Positions 1 through 6,794 of a DNA stretch of 49,279 bases are shown one piece after another. Both the position numbers and the translations under genes were made by a program. How positions within the stretch are numbered: position 1 is the stretch's first letter; every line of letters begins with the position of its first letter. Under the pieces are notes generated by a model. That model did not search any database, was not told the DNA's origin, and was given only the letters and a program-made list of their open reading frames with translations. Source of the DNA: Campylobacterales bacterium. Lineage in GTDB: Bacteria; Campylobacterota; Campylobacteria; Campylobacterales; QNZT01. The stretch covers positions 1-49,279 of the forward strand of contig JALVVN010000028.1 of NCBI GenBank assembly GCA_027023405.1. The letters are read 5' to 3'.

Positions 1-723
1 ATAGAGGATATGGTACAGACGGTAAAGCGGGTGATCGTCTCAAAAGAGCAGAAGATCGAGCTAGATGTCGTCGGGGAGCGTGCGATCAGCTACCAAGATC
101 TACTCGCTACCTTTCGAAAGTGGCTAGGGTATGAGAGCGTGCGTGTTGTCTCGATGCCGACAGTAGGCACCAATCTCATCGGCAAGCTACTACAAGAGCC
201 TACCATCTGTCAGGATAACATCAAAATGCTCGAGGAGGGAAATCACGCCGATGTCGCACCTTTGGCGGATTTTTTGGGATATGCGCCGATTGGGATCAGG
301 GAAAATCTACAAAACACTGAAGCGAGTAACGCGCAAAAACTCTACGCTTCGCTCTATCTTTTGCGTCCATTGTTGCGTCTGGTGATCGGGCTGGTCTGGG
401 TGTGGTCGGGGATCGTTTCACTCTTTTTGTATCCGCGTCCTTTGGCGCTGGATCTGTTGCATGAGATCGGGATCGTTTCGGGGTTTGATCTGCCGATGCT
501 CTATGTTGCGTCGTTTTTGGATATCGTGCTTGGGGTCTTGACGATCTTGGGGTATCGCTTGGGAGTGTTGCTGAAGCTTCAGATCGTTGTCATCGGGGTT
601 TATACGCTGTTGCTGACTCTCCTTGCGCCCCATCATTGGCTACACCCTTTTGGACCGGTGCTGAAAAATATACCGCTGATCTTCACGATCTATATCCTGA
701 TGAAACTGGAGAGATATCGATGA
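1..723 (+). CDS. C-terminal part of an SDR/NmrA-like protein with DoxX-like membrane domain (partial)
   Basis: The reading frame is open from base 1, so the 5' end lies outside the window; the ATG at 10 is probably internal. About 110 soluble residues resemble the C-terminal lobe of NAD(P)-binding epimerase/NmrA-type proteins. They are followed by four hydrophobic segments (roughly residues 118-140, 160-183, 185-206 and 217-234) typical of the DoxX-like domain that is often fused behind such proteins. The family is generally called a nucleoside-diphosphate-sugar epimerase-like membrane protein; its substrate is unknown. It overlaps the next gene in an ATGA arrangement, suggesting an operon. 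The fusion assignment rests on the visible part only, because the Rossmann motif would be upstream. Confidence 0.72.
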   Translation: MEDMVQTVKRVIVSKEQKIELDVVGERAISYQDLLATFRKWLGYESVRVVSMPTVGTNLIGKLLQEPTICQDNIKMLEEGNHADVAPLADFLGYAPIGIRENLQNTEASNAQKLYASLYLLRPLLRLVIGLVWVWSGIVSLFLYPRPLALDLLHEIGIVSGFDLPMLYVASFLDIVLGVLTILGYRLGVLLKLQIVVIGVYTLLLTLLAPHHWLHPFGPVLKNIPLIFTIYILMKLERYR

Positions 724-1187
724 GCTATGAAACGCTACTTGCACTACATATCTTTTCGGTTATTGTATTGCTAGGTATCGGTGGGGGATCAGCCTTTTAT
801 AAATTTATGGCAGATCGATCGACGCAGGTGGATGTGATCGTCCATACCAATCGTCTTGTCGTCTTGGCAGATTGGCTTTTTACCACGCCGGCGATCCTGT
901 TTCAACCCATCTCCGGTGTGTGGCTGATGAAGATTACGGGCTATACCTTAGAGACGCATTGGCTCTTTGTGTCGATCATGCTATATGCGTTTGCGACACT
1001 AATGTGGATCGTAGCGGTGTACCTACAGATGAAAATGAAAAGGCTCTCGATTCAGGCACAAAAAGAGAGAAAGCCACTTGATAAAGCGTATGCAAAGCTC
1101 GTGAAGTATTGGATATGGCTGGGGATCTTTTCCGCATCGGCTATGGGGATAGTTTTCTATTTGATGATTTTTAAGAGGGTGTTTTAG
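720..1187 (+). CDS. DUF2269-family integral membrane protein
   Basis: This encodes 155 residues with four predicted membrane helices. The N-terminal helix carries a Gly-rich stretch (LLGIGGGSAFYKF), and WLFTTPAI and an FQPISGVWL segment follow, which is the pattern of DUF2269 proteins. I start it at the ATG overlapping the stop codon of the upstream gene (ATGA), rather than at the longer in-frame start at 636, because the extra residues are read through the conserved end of the previous gene. The function is unknown. DUF2269 genes commonly sit beside DoxX/SDR genes, as here, so the pair probably acts together at the inner membrane. Confidence 0.75.
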   Translation: MSYETLLALHIFSVIVLLGIGGGSAFYKFMADRSTQVDVIVHTNRLVVLADWLFTTPAILFQPISGVWLMKITGYTLETHWLFVSIMLYAFATLMWIVAVYLQMKMKRLSIQAQKERKPLDKAYAKLVKYWIWLGIFSASAMGIVFYLMIFKRVF

Positions 1188-1223
1188 AAAGGGCTGTGTA
1201 TCCGTTGGTGCGGTGATATTTAA

Positions 1224-1247
1224 AAAATCCTTTAACTATTGGATTTT
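1224..1247 (-). terminator. Possible minus-strand terminator hairpin
   Basis: On the minus strand AAAATCC, a 10-nt loop and GGATTTT are followed directly by more Ts and then AAA. It overlaps the last codons of the minus-strand gene and lies between two convergent genes. The stem has only three G-C pairs, so it is a weak candidate. Confidence 0.35.
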
Positions 1248-1825
1248 CTATCCTCACTCAAAATCTCGATCACTATCTGAAAATAGGCATAAAACATTAA
1301 AACAATAGAGCTAATCTTGACGATGACGGATAGGATTTTGTAGTATTTCAAGAGGGAGAGTGTAGAAAGGATATAGTTGAAGTCATGGTAGCCGTCAACG
1401 CCCAAAAAGCTTTTGGATGCGGGGAGATAGAGTCCTTGGTTGGAGGTGGAGATATACCAAGCAGTGTAGTCCATGGAGATCGCTAGGATAAACAGTGTGA
1501 GATAGTAAGCGATGAGGTTTTGCGATCGTTTATAGTAGAGGGCTATCCCAAGAGGTACACCCCACTGAAACAGGGTGCCGTTGAGTGCGGTCATAAACTG
1601 AGGACAGTGAAGAAGATAACAGACCCCGTGACCGCCTTCATGGATGATTCCCAAAGTTTGATTGATTACAAAAAAGTAGAGCCCAAAGATCCTTTTGAGT
1701 AGAGAGCTATCGATCTGATTTAGACCGTCATAGGGTTTATATGTGAGATAGAGTAGAAAAAAGAGTGTGATCAAAACGATGAATAGCTTTTTTGCCTGAG
1801 GTGTCCAGCGTGTAGGGTGGTGCAT
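1232..1825 (-). CDS. Multi-helix membrane protein with HEGGH motif (M50-like metalloprotease candidate)
   Basis: The product is 197 residues with about five membrane helices. Helix two ends in IIHEGGHGVCYLL, an HExxH zinc-ligand pattern placed inside a membrane segment, as in M50/M50B (site-2-protease-like) proteins. A following segment (ALNGTLFQWGVPLGIAL) resembles the loop after the active-site helix in that group. The usual third ligand motif (NxxPxxxLDG) is not obvious, so proteolytic activity is not assured. The gene starts 2 bp after the stop of the YheT-type hydrolase and is probably translated from the same message. A specific role cannot be assigned. Confidence 0.6.
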   Translation of the reverse strand: MHHPTRWTPQAKKLFIVLITLFFLLYLTYKPYDGLNQIDSSLLKRIFGLYFFVINQTLGIIHEGGHGVCYLLHCPQFMTALNGTLFQWGVPLGIALYYKRSQNLIAYYLTLFILAISMDYTAWYISTSNQGLYLPASKSFLGVDGYHDFNYILSTLSLLKYYKILSVIVKISSIVLMFYAYFQIVIEILSEDRKSNS

Positions 1826-1827
1826 CT

Positions 1828-2799
1828 CTATCCTTTTTGGTTGTTAGTGTTGATTGCATCAAAATACTCCCCGATACGCCGATAGAGCCAAAAGTTCGGA
1901 TGCCAAAATGAACCACCGACAAATCCCAGATGCCCTCCGGTCTCATGTAGCTCTAGGGTGATAGATGAGGAGAGCTCATTTTTGGTGGGGATCACGCCAG
2001 CACCGGTAAAAGGATCGTCTTGAGCGTGGAGAATGAGTGTCGGTTTGGTGATAGCTTTGAGATAAGGTTTGGCGCTAGATCGTCGGTAGTAATCATGCAC
2101 ATCCCTAAAGCCATGTGCCGGTGCGGTGTAGGCATCGTCAAATTTCCAAAAAGTATCCAGTCTCCAAAGCTCTTTTTGGGTGAGTCCGGTGATGGATTGC
2201 ATATCAAAGAGATCATATTTTTGTGCTACCTGCGCGAGGAGAGGTTTGAGCAGATGGCTTTGATAGTGTTTTGAAAATCCTTGATTGATTTGTGTCGCAC
2301 ACACTGCCAAATCCATAGGCGCACTCACGGCGATAGCGCCATCGAGAGGAGTCTTATCTCCCATCTCACCCATGAGTTTAAGGAGCATATTGCCTCCCAA
2401 AGAAAAGCCCACACCAAAGAGTCGATGTCGGGGAAAACGATGCCGGATTGCTTCAATCCACTGCTTTGCATCTTCGGTCTCTCCACTATGATAGAGACGG
2501 GGTGTGCGGTTGGGTTCACCGCTACAACCGCGAAAGTGCATCAGTACAGAGATATACCCATGATGCTTGAGTTCCTTCATCGTTTGCAGGATATAGGGGG
2601 AGTGGATAGAGCCCGTCAAACCATGAAAGAGGATCACGATAGGTGCATCGATTTGGATATGAGGATCACCGTACCAAACCACATCCACAAAATCACCATC
2701 AGGTAATTCAAATCGCTCTACGATCAAAGAGTCAAGGGAGGGTTTGGGATAGTAGGTGGCGTAGAGTGTTTGAATATGAGCATTTTGAAATAGTTTCAT
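1828..2799 (-). CDS. YheT/EMBL8-family alpha/beta hydrolase
   Basis: At 323 residues this is normal for the YheT family of esterase-like alpha/beta hydrolases. The oxyanion segment FHGLTGS is near residue 58. The nucleophile elbow GFSLGGN lies near residue 132, and the acid (HAQDDPF) and the catalytic histidine (ETGGHLGFVGG) lie in the last third, so the triad is complete. Members act on small lipid-like or ester substrates; the physiological substrate in bacteria is not settled. The gene is followed closely by the HEGGH membrane protein and preceded by a 53-aa membrane peptide, all on one strand. Confidence 0.85.
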   Translation of the reverse strand: MKLFQNAHIQTLYATYYPKPSLDSLIVERFELPDGDFVDVVWYGDPHIQIDAPIVILFHGLTGSIHSPYILQTMKELKHHGYISVLMHFRGCSGEPNRTPRLYHSGETEDAKQWIEAIRHRFPRHRLFGVGFSLGGNMLLKLMGEMGDKTPLDGAIAVSAPMDLAVCATQINQGFSKHYQSHLLKPLLAQVAQKYDLFDMQSITGLTQKELWRLDTFWKFDDAYTAPAHGFRDVHDYYRRSSAKPYLKAITKPTLILHAQDDPFTGAGVIPTKNELSSSITLELHETGGHLGFVGGSFWHPNFWLYRRIGEYFDAINTNNQKG

Positions 2800-2836
2800 A
2801 AAGCGTTGCCGGTGATTTTAGGGGTGTAGTGCAGGC

Positions 2837-2998
2837 TCACTTTGTTTGGGTATGTTGTACCTCAAAACTCCGCTCGCTTTTAGGTTTTTTGGAGTCTTTT
2901 TCGATCTTGTCGATGATGAAGATCGGTGTGGCGAAGATGTAGAGAATACTGGCAACGATAAATATCATGAGTAGATAAAACGGTATTTTGCTTTTCAT
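2837..2998 (-). CDS. 53-residue single-span membrane peptide
   Basis: The ATG is preceded by an AAGGAGACAGCA ribosome binding site at ideal spacing. The product begins with a short basic stretch and one hydrophobic helix (about residues 6-30), then a charged C-terminal tail rich in Lys and Glu. It matches no family I recognise. It lies 37 bp upstream of the YheT-like hydrolase and is probably its transcription partner. The strong Shine-Dalgarno and intact hydrophobic helix support a real gene. Confidence 0.6.
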   Translation of the reverse strand: MKSKIPFYLLMIFIVASILYIFATPIFIIDKIEKDSKKPKSERSFEVQHTQTK

Positions 2999-3023
2999 TG
3001 CTGTCTCCTTGTGATTGATGTGA

Positions 3024-3029
3024 ATGATA
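3024..3029 (-). promoter_or_regulatory. Putative -10 box (TATCAT) for the 53-aa peptide/YheT operon
   Basis: TATCAT on the minus strand sits about 25 bp upstream of the start codon, with the AAGGAG site between. No convincing -35 element is visible, which is common in Campylobacterota. Confidence 0.35.
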
Positions 3030-3111
3030 GCGCAAAAAGGATAAATAATTTCTCTCTTTTGTTAGAACTAGTGACAGGGTTATCTCTTTGGTGTAAGGAT
3101 TTGTTAGAGAT

Positions 3112-3637
3112 TTAACTGCCTATCAGTTCCAAACTCTTATCGATACTATCTTTCAAACAATATATGAAATTCTGTGATATCTTCTAAACTCATATTATTA
3201 CTTTTAAACCTATATAAAAGATTTTCTACATCATTTGAAATTTGACTGGGAGGGGATAATTCTATATCTACACCTTTGATATATCTTTCATCTAATCTAT
3301 ATGCTCCAATAGGTTTCGATACATATTCCGGTGCGACTTTTAGAGCATCTTCAAACATAATCGCATGAATATCTTTGATAAAACTACTATCGATTAAATG
3401 AGTTGGATTTTGTGCCTCACGAACAACTACATCATAAGATTTTGCAAAGCCTAATATAACAAGTTGCTCTCCAAGGGGCTTATGCCCAGCTGTATGCCCC
3501 AACTCTAGCAACTCTTTAGTTTCGCCAAAAGAGAGAGTAGTCCCCTCTATTGCATTTGAGTGATGAGTGATTGAAATACGAAGTTGTCTAAAAAGTTCTT
3601 CACGCTGCTTTAATGTTAATTTGTTAAGTTTATGCAC
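3112..3637 (-). pseudogene. Fic-family AMPylase, catalytic core deleted
   Basis: The 163-residue reading frame starts at a GTG behind GAGGAAAG. It matches the N-terminal half of a class II Fic protein: the inhibitory-helix motif SNAIEG (about residues 27-32, the S/TxxxE[G/N] type), the GETKELLE segment, and EFHILFER at the very end. In intact relatives EFHILFER runs straight into the catalytic HPFxDGNGR loop; here a TAG follows instead. Just downstream, in a shifted frame, LKDSIDKSLELIGS ends in TAA at 3112 and looks like a Fic C-terminal tail. I infer an internal deletion that removed the active site and shifted the frame. The remaining protein cannot AMPylate. Confidence 0.75.
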
Positions 3638-3638
3638 A

Positions 3639-3808
3639 CTATCTTTCCTCTATAAATTTAGCTAAATTAGCTCCTTTTGTTAATTTAGTTACATCTGTTT
3701 TACTATTTCTTTAAAAAAATAATTATTTTCTCTTATAATATTGCCATATTTTATACCAAAGAAATGTATCATCATAACTTTTTCACCTTTCTTAGCTTCA
3801 TTATACAT
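3639..3808 (-). pseudogene. Decayed small HTH-like gene upstream of the Fic remnant
   Basis: Two adjacent frames joined by a one-base shift read as one protein: MYNEAKKGEKVMMIHFFGIK and onward to KEIVKQ in the first frame, then DVTKLTKGANLAKFIEER in the second, stopping with TAG immediately before the Fic GTG. The combined sequence resembles small HTH-like proteins with an IHLFGIKY core and a final helix around KGxxLAKY. The N-terminus is also missing. Its position suggests it once formed a two-gene unit with fic. The family assignment is from memory of the motif and is tentative; the frameshift is seen directly. Confidence 0.5.
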
Positions 3809-3850
3809 TATTACTCAATGTTAATCCTAAGTCTTGTTCTCTCATTTTTC

Positions 3851-3886
3851 CCGTTGTCTCGGTAAGCGAAGCGTCGGAGACAACGG
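3851..3886. repeat. Perfect 10-bp inverted repeat (hairpin 1)
   Basis: CCGTTGTCTC and GAGACAACGG enclose a 16-nt loop. The stem is G+C rich in an otherwise AT-rich stretch. It is flanked by T's before it on the plus strand (A's after it on the minus strand), so it is not a canonical terminator for the minus-strand toxin gene. It may be a mobile-element or recombination end, or a transcript-stabilising structure. Confidence 0.6.
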
Positions 3887-3896
3887 TTGAAGATAG

Positions 3897-3925
3897 CCAA
3901 TAAATTGCCGTAGGTAATTTATTGG
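3897..3925. repeat. Perfect 10-bp inverted repeat (hairpin 2) at the toxin stop codon
   Basis: CCAATAAATT and AATTTATTGG flank a 9-nt loop, 10 bp from hairpin 1. The right arm contains the toxin's stop codon on the minus strand. The two hairpins together mark the boundary between the toxin-antitoxin module and the fic remnant. Confidence 0.6.
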
Positions 3926-4239
3926 TTACTCTGACTTGTTATACTCTTTTGATGGTTTTCAAGAAGTCTTTTGCCATGCACTACAGCTACCAATAAAATT
4001 TCCTGTGCATTTACTTTATAGATTAGTCTGTAGCTATAAACAAATATTTCACGAATCATTGGGTCGTTGAATTCTGGAACTTTTCTACCTAATTCCGAAA
4101 ATTCCTGTAGCATTTCTGCTTTTTCAAAAAATTTTGAAACAACCGATTTTGCGTAAATCGGAGAATCCTTTTTTATATATGTTGCGATTGATTCGATATC
4201 TTCAAGAGCCTCCTCTGACCACTTTAGAGTGAAAGCCAT
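3919..4239 (-). CDS. RelE/ParE-superfamily toxin
   Basis: The 106-residue protein has the ParE layout: the start FTLKWSEEALEDIESIATYI, the central FSELGRKVPEFND motif, an IREIFVYSYRLIYKV strand, and a VVHGKRLL strand near the C-terminus. ParE-type toxins poison gyrase and RelE-type toxins cleave mRNA on ribosomes; the R-P-spaced 'GRKVPE' core favours the ParE side. It overlaps the upstream antitoxin by 16 bp, the normal translational coupling of such pairs. The C-terminal tail (SITSQSNQ) runs into hairpin 2 and may be altered by it. Confidence 0.85.
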   Translation of the reverse strand: MAFTLKWSEEALEDIESIATYIKKDSPIYAKSVVSKFFEKAEMLQEFSELGRKVPEFNDPMIREIFVYSYRLIYKVNAQEILLVAVVHGKRLLENHQKSITSQSNQ

Positions 4240-4412
4240 TTAGCCATTCTTTGTTTTGCTTTTTCGTGTGAAGAAACTTCACCATTTTCAGCACGGCTTA
4301 TGCCATTTTTGATTTTTTCAACAACATAGAGATGATATTGTATATCTTCGTAAGTGCAGTCATCAGGAAGATTTTGAATTATTTTTTGCGCTTCTTGTTT
4401 TATGGCAACCAT
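4224..4412 (-). CDS. Antitoxin partner of the ParE-type toxin
   Basis: This is a 62-residue protein with a strong AAGGAGG site before its ATG. The segment CTYEDIQYHLYVVEKIKNGI followed by SSHEKAKQRMAKWL is characteristic of short antitoxins paired with RelE/ParE toxins: a helical DNA-binding/dimer part and a C-terminal toxin-wrapping helix. Gene order (antitoxin first, overlapping the toxin) fits. Autoregulation is likely, but I see no convincing operator. Confidence 0.82.
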   Translation of the reverse strand: MVAIKQEAQKIIQNLPDDCTYEDIQYHLYVVEKIKNGISRAENGEVSSHEKAKQRMAKWLSL

Positions 4413-4434
4413 ATTGTACCTCCTTTTTATTTGA

Positions 4435-4440
4435 ATTATA
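4435..4440 (-). promoter_or_regulatory. -10 box (TATAAT) of the toxin-antitoxin operon
   Basis: A perfect TATAAT on the minus strand lies 22 bp upstream of the antitoxin ATG, ahead of the AAGGAGG site. Confidence 0.5.
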
Positions 4441-4450
4441 ACATAGATGT

Positions 4451-5071
4451 CTAGAATACAAAAATCAATCCTATGATAGCAGGTATAATAAAAACCAATA
4501 TTAAGAGGACAACACCTTTGTTGAAACTCTTTTTTTCTTCTTCAACTTGCTTATAGTCATTAATAATTTTATTTTTAAAATCATAGTCCTTTTCCTTTTT
4601 AATATCTTCTATAACTTTGACTATACTCTTTTCTGTTGTGTTAAAAAAACTGTTTTTTGTATCAATTGCAAAGAAAAATTCACCAATTTTACTATTATTG
4701 TCATCATATAAAGTAAGACTTGTCCATGAAGCACTAATGAGTCTATGCCCTTTATGAATATGCTTTATTTCGGTAGAAACTTGTTTAATATCAAATTCTT
4801 TATCATCATTGATAATGATTTTATCTCTATACAATTTTAGAGATCTATACAAAGTCAAACTCTCAAAAACAGGTAAATACCAATATAAAATTACCAAAAT
4901 GATTGGAATAAATATAATACTCATCATTATGAAGCCAGGAGTATCATCATTAAACAGTGAGTTGCCTGCACCTACCAAATATAAAAAAAGAAATAGCTGT
5001 ATATTAAACAACAACAAAATATTTTTCTCAGGATCTTTTTTGTATTTAATTTCGTAGATGAGATTATTCAT
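4451..5071 (-). CDS. Orphan membrane protein, no recognised family
   Basis: The product is 206 residues from the ATG at 5071, which has AGGAAA in front; a longer in-frame start at 5107 has no ribosome site. There are two hydrophobic helices near the N-terminus (about residues 15-35 and 45-65), a polar Lys/Asp/Asn-rich middle, and one helix at the extreme C-terminus (FNKGVVLLILVFIIPAIIG). The middle could be a cytoplasmic PH-like or beta-rich domain (ISASWTSLTLYDDNNSKIGEF), but I cannot assign it. Codon use is strikingly AT-rich compared with the flanking core genes, which suggests acquisition by transfer. Confidence 0.6.
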   Translation of the reverse strand: MNNLIYEIKYKKDPEKNILLLFNIQLFLFLYLVGAGNSLFNDDTPGFIMMSIIFIPIILVILYWYLPVFESLTLYRSLKLYRDKIIINDDKEFDIKQVSTEIKHIHKGHRLISASWTSLTLYDDNNSKIGEFFFAIDTKNSFFNTTEKSIVKVIEDIKKEKDYDFKNKIINDYKQVEEEKKSFNKGVVLLILVFIIPAIIGLIFVF

Positions 5072-5181
5072 TATTTTCCTAGTATAACTATTTATACCCC
5101 CAAACATAATACCACAACAACACTACCAAATCACATTTATCTGAACACAAGAATTATACACATAGTCATAAAATTTTTAAA

Positions 5182-5206
5182 ATAATATTTCAAATTGAAA
5201 TATTAT
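5182..5206. repeat. 25-bp palindrome with 12-bp perfect arms
   Basis: ATAATATTTCAA and TTGAAATATTAT are separated by a single A. All-AT composition except for one G-C pair per arm rules out a strong terminator; the tight symmetry is what a dimeric repressor operator looks like. It lies 110 bp upstream of the orphan membrane gene start (minus strand). Confidence 0.55.
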
Positions 5207-5233
5207 CTCATATTAAGTCAAAAATATATTACC

Positions 5234-5280
5234 ATAACTCTACCAAAGGAGTTTTGCAGTTTATGCAATTTTGGAGTTAT
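5234..5280. repeat. Nested bulged hairpin
   Basis: ATAACT (5234-5239) pairs with AGTTAT (5275-5280), CCAAA (5243-5247) with TTTGG (5270-5274), and TTGCA (5254-5258) with TGCAA (5264-5268), leaving a GTTTA apical loop. The three colinear stems are unlikely by chance and suggest a structured RNA leader or a recombination site. Confidence 0.45.
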
Positions 5281-5431
5281 GTTTAGATAAATGACAAAAA
5301 ATCCATGATTCGTGCAAATGTTCATAGTATAGGATTTAAATAGTCTGAAATGCTAGTCATTGCCCCACTTGATGTAAATAATAGTCCAAAAAGGATAAAA
5401 TCTTTTCTTTTGAGCTGAAAGGGGTGGCGCG

Positions 5432-5851
5432 ATGTTGGAGTGTATCAATGAGACCGATATTTCTGTCGATCTCTCGCTTTTGGAGCGGATTGCTGAGGAT
5501 TTGAGCGATCGTGGCGTGGAGTTGAGCTTTGTCACGGATGAAGTGATGCAGGAGCTCAATCATGCGCATCGCGGTATCGATCGTCCGACCGATGTGCTCT
5601 CTTTTCCCGTCGATCCCTTTCCGATGGCACCGCTAGGTGAGATCGTCATCAATCTTGATCGTGCCAAAATAGATGCCAATCGGTTGGGGCATACGCTCGA
5701 TCAGGAGGTGGCGCTTCTCTTTATTCACGGGATGCTTCATCTGCTGGGGATGGATCATGAGATCGATGACGGAGAGATGCGAAAACGGGAGCGAGAATTG
5801 ATTTTAGAGTATGGTTTACCAGAGAGTTTGATAGTAAGGAGTGAGGGATGA
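5432..5851 (+). CDS. ybeY: Endoribonuclease YbeY
   Basis: The 139-residue protein has the hallmark zinc site HGMLHLLGMDHE (H99, H103, H109), preceded by the conserved PTDVLSFP loop near residue 52 and the GEIVIN strand. YbeY is a single-strand endoribonuclease needed for 16S rRNA 3'-end maturation and ribosome quality control. Length is normal. The stop codon overlaps the start of the antiporter gene (ATGA), so the two are co-translated. The ATG at 5432 has AAAGGGG upstream. Confidence 0.93.
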   Translation: MLECINETDISVDLSLLERIAEDLSDRGVELSFVTDEVMQELNHAHRGIDRPTDVLSFPVDPFPMAPLGEIVINLDRAKIDANRLGHTLDQEVALLFIHGMLHLLGMDHEIDDGEMRKRERELILEYGLPESLIVRSEG

Positions 5852-6786
5852 TTTGGGATTTTGTGATCTTTGCGGTGGCGATGTTTGCCTTGACCAAGGG
5901 AGCGGATTTTGTGATTGATGAGAGTGAGAAGATAGCGATTCATTACGGTATCTCTCAGTATGTCATCGGTGCGACGCTGGTAGCGCTGGGGACGAGTCTT
6001 CCAGAGATGGCATCGAGTATGATGGCGGCGTACGATGGGCGCAACGAAATGGCAGTCGCCAATGTGATTGGTAGCAATATCATCAATATCGCGCTGGTGC
6101 TGGGGATCGTTTTTGTGATCAGCAGTCGTATTATGCCTGATCGGGATATCTTCGGAAAGGACGGTGCATGGGGGATCTTTCCCGTGATGGTCTTTATCGT
6201 GATGGTGATCGATGGAAGCGTATCGCGGTTTGAGGGGTTTTTACTGTTGGTGATGATGGGCGCCTATATTCTCTTTTTGATCCAAAATGATGATGAGATT
6301 ATCGATCAAGTCGATGAGGATCTCTCCAAGGAGCCGTTTGCGTGGAAGCCGACGCTGTTGCTGTTGTTAGCCGGTTTTGTGTTGGTGATCGTGGGGGCAA
6401 ATTTTGCGGTGGATGCAGCGGGTAATATCGCTCGGGCGTTTGGTGTGAGCGAGTGGGTGATCGGTCTGTTGTTGGTGGCATTTGGTACGAGTCTGCCCGA
6501 ATTGATGGTCGCACTCTCCGCCGCCAAAAAGGGCAACGGCGATATGGTGCTTGGCGGGATCATCGGGAGCAATGTCTCAAACTTCACCGTTGTTTTGGGC
6601 GGATCGGCACTGATCCACCCTCTAGCGGTCGATCTTGCCAAAAATGCCTTTGATATCTTTAGTGTGTTGGCGATCACATTGATGCTCGTTTTTATCACCG
6701 CGAACAAACTCTACACCAAATCGGCAGGAATTGTGCTTCTGATTATGATGGCACTTGTGATAGAACATAGTGTGAATCAATTTTAG
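5848..6786 (+). CDS. CaCA-family calcium/sodium antiporter (YrbG type)
   Basis: The product is 312 residues and about ten membrane helices arranged as two inverted halves. Each half carries an alpha repeat: GATLVALGTSLPEMASS near residue 41 and LLVAFGTSLPELMVAL near residue 207, with a paired IGSNIINI / IGSNVSNF motif after each. The acidic residues in GTSLPE bind the cation. Such proteins export Ca2+ (or K+/Na+-linked Ca2+) across the inner membrane. The acidic linker near residue 150 (DDEIIDQVDED) is the cytoplasmic loop between the halves. It is coupled to ybeY upstream and lies 8 bp before the 885-aa gene. Confidence 0.9.
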   Translation: MIWDFVIFAVAMFALTKGADFVIDESEKIAIHYGISQYVIGATLVALGTSLPEMASSMMAAYDGRNEMAVANVIGSNIINIALVLGIVFVISSRIMPDRDIFGKDGAWGIFPVMVFIVMVIDGSVSRFEGFLLLVMMGAYILFLIQNDDEIIDQVDEDLSKEPFAWKPTLLLLLAGFVLVIVGANFAVDAAGNIARAFGVSEWVIGLLLVAFGTSLPELMVALSAAKKGNGDMVLGGIIGSNVSNFTVVLGGSALIHPLAVDLAKNAFDIFSVLAITLMLVFITANKLYTKSAGIVLLIMMALVIEHSVNQF

Positions 6787-6794
6787 GAGCGTTT

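Larger units (their letters stand above)
5072..5431. other. AT-rich intergenic region with two structured inverted repeats
   Basis: No gene is visible in this 360-bp gap between divergent genes. It holds a 25-bp near-perfect palindrome (5182-5206) and a bulged hairpin (5234-5280), both entered separately. The right end contains a TAAAAT-like -10 about 35 bp before ybeY and an AAAGGGG ribosome site. Confidence 0.6.

Noticed and set aside
636-719. Upstream extension of the DUF2269 gene
   Set aside because: It would overlap the conserved end of the preceding gene by 84 bp; the ATGA junction at 720 is the normal coupled start.
3851-3925. Integron attC site
   Set aside because: No RYYYAAC/GTTRRRY core sites flank the stems and no integrase is in view.
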